This document shows, piece after piece, positions 5,925 to 7,467 of a DNA stretch of 7,467 nucleotides. Position 1 is the first letter of the stretch, and every line of letters starts with the position of its first letter. The notes under the pieces are model-generated. The model searched no databases, was not told the origin of the DNA, and saw nothing but the letters and a program-made list of their open reading frames with translations. A program made the position numbers and the translations under genes. The stretch is from Candidatus Aminicenans sakinawicola JGI OTU-1. GTDB taxonomy: Bacteria; Acidobacteriota; Aminicenantia; Aminicenantales; Aminicenantaceae. Where the stretch lies: positions 1 through 7,467 of the forward strand of contig AWNV01000077.1 in NCBI GenBank assembly GCA_000493965.1, read 5' to 3'.

Positions 5925-7128
5925 GGGGAATGGTGTTTTTTATCTCATCCCAATTTTTTACTCGATATCGGATAAGCCGCACAGTTCCTGCTTCTTCATC
6001 TGATTTCATCTGGTATATAAATCCGTTTTTTATCAAATAAGGCCTGAAATCGATTTCTGTTTCATACAAATAATATCCGTCCGCACTGAATATATCAAAG
6101 TCATGAATTTCCTTTTCATCGAGTACGGATCTAATTTTTCTTGCATATATCCTTCCTTTGTCATCAACAGAAATGGCTGAAAAAAACGGCCTGTGTGCTG
6201 GAAACTGACAGGCCTGCTCTATCATATCTTCCGGCAATTTCTGCCCCCTATCGGACAGGGACTCCTTTTTCTCCTGGATTATCTTATCTTTTTCCCTTTT
6301 GCTTATGGATTGATAAGGCTCTTTTTTATTGATAATAAAATCAAGCTCTCCTTTTGAGTTAAGATGAAAAAGACTGTAGTCAGCAGAATGAGCATAGATC
6401 AGACCTTTGTATTGAAAAGGACCCAGCCGCAGAGAATTATTATAGTCGTGGTAGATTAAAAGTGCAGCGGTTCTTCCCTCGCTTTTTCGGCTGACTACTT
6501 TTGTATCTTCAAACTTGGCGATCTCCTCCACTTCTTTTCCTTCCATATTGACTTTTATGATCCTTCTCATCCTGCTTTCCTCTGTAGAGGAGTACACAAG
6601 ACCATAGATAAAGCCATCAGGAGAGATACAAAAATCATACATTTGGGATGTAAGAGGTATGCTTTTTACAAATTCCCCATTATCATTAAACTTCTGGATT
6701 TTCATTCCGCTTGATACATATATGTTATTTTCGTTATCAATATAAAAGCTTTGCATGCGGTCAAATTCACCGGGACCCTGACCTTTTTTCCCTATGGTTT
6801 GTAGGTACTCTCCGGAGCTTTTGAATTTTTGGATTCGAAAATTACCTGTATCCATCACATAAATATTCCCTTGAGAATCGACATCAATCCCGTAAGCTTG
6901 GTAAAACAAATAATTGTCATCCTCTTCATTCCCTATGCTTAAGTCTTGTTCCAAAACAAGTCCAAAATTTCCGTAAAAAGGAAACTCCGGGTTGTTCACG
7001 ACCCGAACTCCATTTTCCTCTTCGACGGAACCCAGCCATTCTGATTCCGCTTTTTTTTCTCCGGTACAGCCAAACAGAAGACAAATCATGAATAGACATA
7101 CAATCATCACTAAGATCTTAACTTTCAT
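5896..7128 (-). CDS. 6-bladed beta-propeller (NHL-repeat) lipoprotein
   Basis: The 410-residue product begins with a lipoprotein signal: MKVKI, a hydrophobic core, then LLFGC with the lipidated cysteine at residue 21, so it is probably anchored to a membrane. NHL-type blades follow. The best reads YGIDVDSQGNIYVMDTGNFR (79-98) and IQKF, then a GKKGQGPGEF loop; the next has IDNENNIYVSSGMKIQKFN, and later ones FCISPDGFIYGL and ISVDDKGRIYAR. This is the 6-bladed beta-propeller family, often found in many copies in Aminicenantes-like genomes, of unknown ligand. I chose ATG 7128 because AAAGGAG lies six bases upstream. A longer frame opens at GTG 7152 but would place that ribosome site inside the gene. 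The family usually ends near the YRVKNWDEIK stretch. The extra ISSMHIRS tail is partly encoded by DNA antisense to the beta-barrel remnant. Confidence 0.85.
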   Translation of the reverse strand: MKVKILVMIVCLFMICLLFGCTGEKKAESEWLGSVEEENGVRVVNNPEFPFYGNFGLVLEQDLSIGNEEDDNYLFYQAYGIDVDSQGNIYVMDTGNFRIQKFKSSGEYLQTIGKKGQGPGEFDRMQSFYIDNENNIYVSSGMKIQKFNDNGEFVKSIPLTSQMYDFCISPDGFIYGLVYSSTEESRMRRIIKVNMEGKEVEEIAKFEDTKVVSRKSEGRTAALLIYHDYNNSLRLGPFQYKGLIYAHSADYSLFHLNSKGELDFIINKKEPYQSISKREKDKIIQEKKESLSDRGQKLPEDMIEQACQFPAHRPFFSAISVDDKGRIYARKIRSVLDEKEIHDFDIFSADGYYLYETEIDFRPYLIKNGFIYQMKSDEEAGTVRLIRYRVKNWDEIKNTIPLISSMHIRS

Positions 7129-7191
7129 GGCAGCTCCTTTAGCTTTCTTCACCTTTAATACTAAAACTATTGGGTCTCTCTTTCGTTGCAG

Positions 7192-7197
7192 ATTATA
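7192..7197 (-). promoter_or_regulatory. Possible -10 box for the beta-propeller lipoprotein gene
   Basis: The minus strand reads a perfect TATAAT here, 63 bases before the chosen start codon at 7128. No good -35 hexamer lies 16 to 18 bp further upstream, so the call rests on one hexamer in AT-rich DNA. Confidence 0.3.
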
Positions 7198-7290
7198 TTT
7201 TTATCTAAATAGGCATATTCCCTGTATTTTGTTTATATGATTTCCTGGCACATTCACGAGCCGAAAGATAGGTAACATGATGATGTGATG

Positions 7291-7381
7291 CACCTCCTGC
7301 GGGAGTCGATTGTATGATAGACTACCCGCAAGGTCAAATCTAAAAAAAGGAGATGCATAAATGAATTATATGGGAATCGAC
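7291..7381 (+). mobile_element. Remnant of an IS110-family insertion sequence, left end and transposase start
   Basis: At 7361 an ATG, preceded by AAAAAAAGGAG, starts a frame reading MNYMGID. This is how IS110-family DEDD transposases commonly begin (MNYxGIDxHKK). After the aspartate the family pattern stops at once: the frame runs as RIGCGCLN to TAG at 7406-7408, and the DNA becomes the antisense of a permease gene. Only the upstream non-coding end and about seven codons survive. The left boundary is not visible and could lie anywhere between about 7180 and 7290. The break at 7375-7381 is blurred because GAATCGACC fits both partners. Confidence 0.5.
7296..7333 (+). ncRNA. Structured hairpin upstream of the IS110-like start, possible bridge RNA part
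   Basis: CCTGCGGGAGTC (7296-7307) pairs with GACT, CCCGCA and GG (7320-7333) over twelve base pairs with two single-A bulges and a 12-base loop. It sits 27 bases before the IS110-like start codon. IS110 elements are known to encode a structured bridge RNA in the non-coding end upstream of the transposase, so this stem may be part of one. No T-run follows, so a terminator is less likely. That it is an RNA is an inference. Confidence 0.35.
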
Positions 7382-7467
7382 CGGATTGGCTGTGGCTGCC
7401 TTAATTAGCTTATAACTGACCGTAATGAGTGCTAATGTAAAAGCCAAAAGCCCCAGATACAATAAAT
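7340..7467 (-). pseudogene. C-terminal end of an FtsX/MacB-like ABC transporter permease, 3' end altered
   Basis: The minus strand from the window edge reads LLYLGLLAFTLALITVSYKL and then IKAATANPVDS. This is the last transmembrane helix and cytoplasmic tail of FtsX-like permeases, which normally finish close to ANPVDSLRYE. These proteins work with an ATPase to drive export or envelope processes. Here the tail instead continues HIIHLCISFF to TAG at 7340-7342, which is the antisense of the IS110-like remnant, so the native end has been replaced. Only 41 residues are inside the window. The altered tail is short and the transporter might still function, so calling it broken is tentative. Confidence 0.6.

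Noticed and set aside
7129..7152. GTG start at 7152 giving an eight-residue longer lipoprotein
   Set aside because: The extra codons contain the AAAGGAG ribosome site that fits the ATG at 7128, and the shorter form begins with a normal lipoprotein signal.

Overview
The window looks like a gene-poor, rearranged accessory stretch from an Acidobacteriota-like bacterium. Candidatus Aminicenantes is my best guess. The basis is the mix of gene families, not any marker gene: a secreted protein of the VWFA-related Acidobacterial domain type, a 6-bladed beta-propeller lipoprotein, a tandem pair of exported imidazolonepropionase-like amidohydrolases, and remnants of TonB-like, DUF5916-like outer-membrane and FtsX-like permease genes. 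The lineage is an inference.

Layout. Bases 1-390 hold a 94-bp inverted-repeat element (106-199), preceded by a tandem 21-bp copy of its left end, then an AT-rich leader. A VWFA-like secreted protein follows (391-1533, +). Downstream is a short TonB C-terminal-like remnant (1623-1781) that runs into a second, same-orientation copy of the 94-bp element (1780-1873). A five-helix membrane protein of unknown function lies on the minus strand (1980-2429). The 700-bp gap after it contains two related 16-bp palindromes exactly 105 bp apart, a small cysteine-containing reading frame broken by one TAA, and a sigma70-like promoter. That promoter probably drives the two amidohydrolase genes (3136-4392 and 4389-5699), which overlap by ATGA. 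The first keeps the metal ligands; the second has lost most of them and looks like a pseudoenzyme partner.

Bases 5787-5924 encode the last 45 residues of an outer-membrane beta-barrel protein. This fragment overlaps, antisense, the 3' end of a beta-propeller lipoprotein gene (5896-7128, -). The right edge (about 7290-7467) carries the start of an IS110-like transposase with a strong structured hairpin upstream. It is fused to the antisense C-terminus of an FtsX-like permease gene that continues beyond the window.

The intact genes all encode membrane or exported proteins. Apart from the amidohydrolase pair they do not form one clear pathway. At least three gene ends and one insertion sequence are decayed, and base composition changes sharply between the AT-rich left part and the GC-richer amidohydrolase operon, so the segment reads as a mosaic. 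I found no tRNA, rRNA or CRISPR array.
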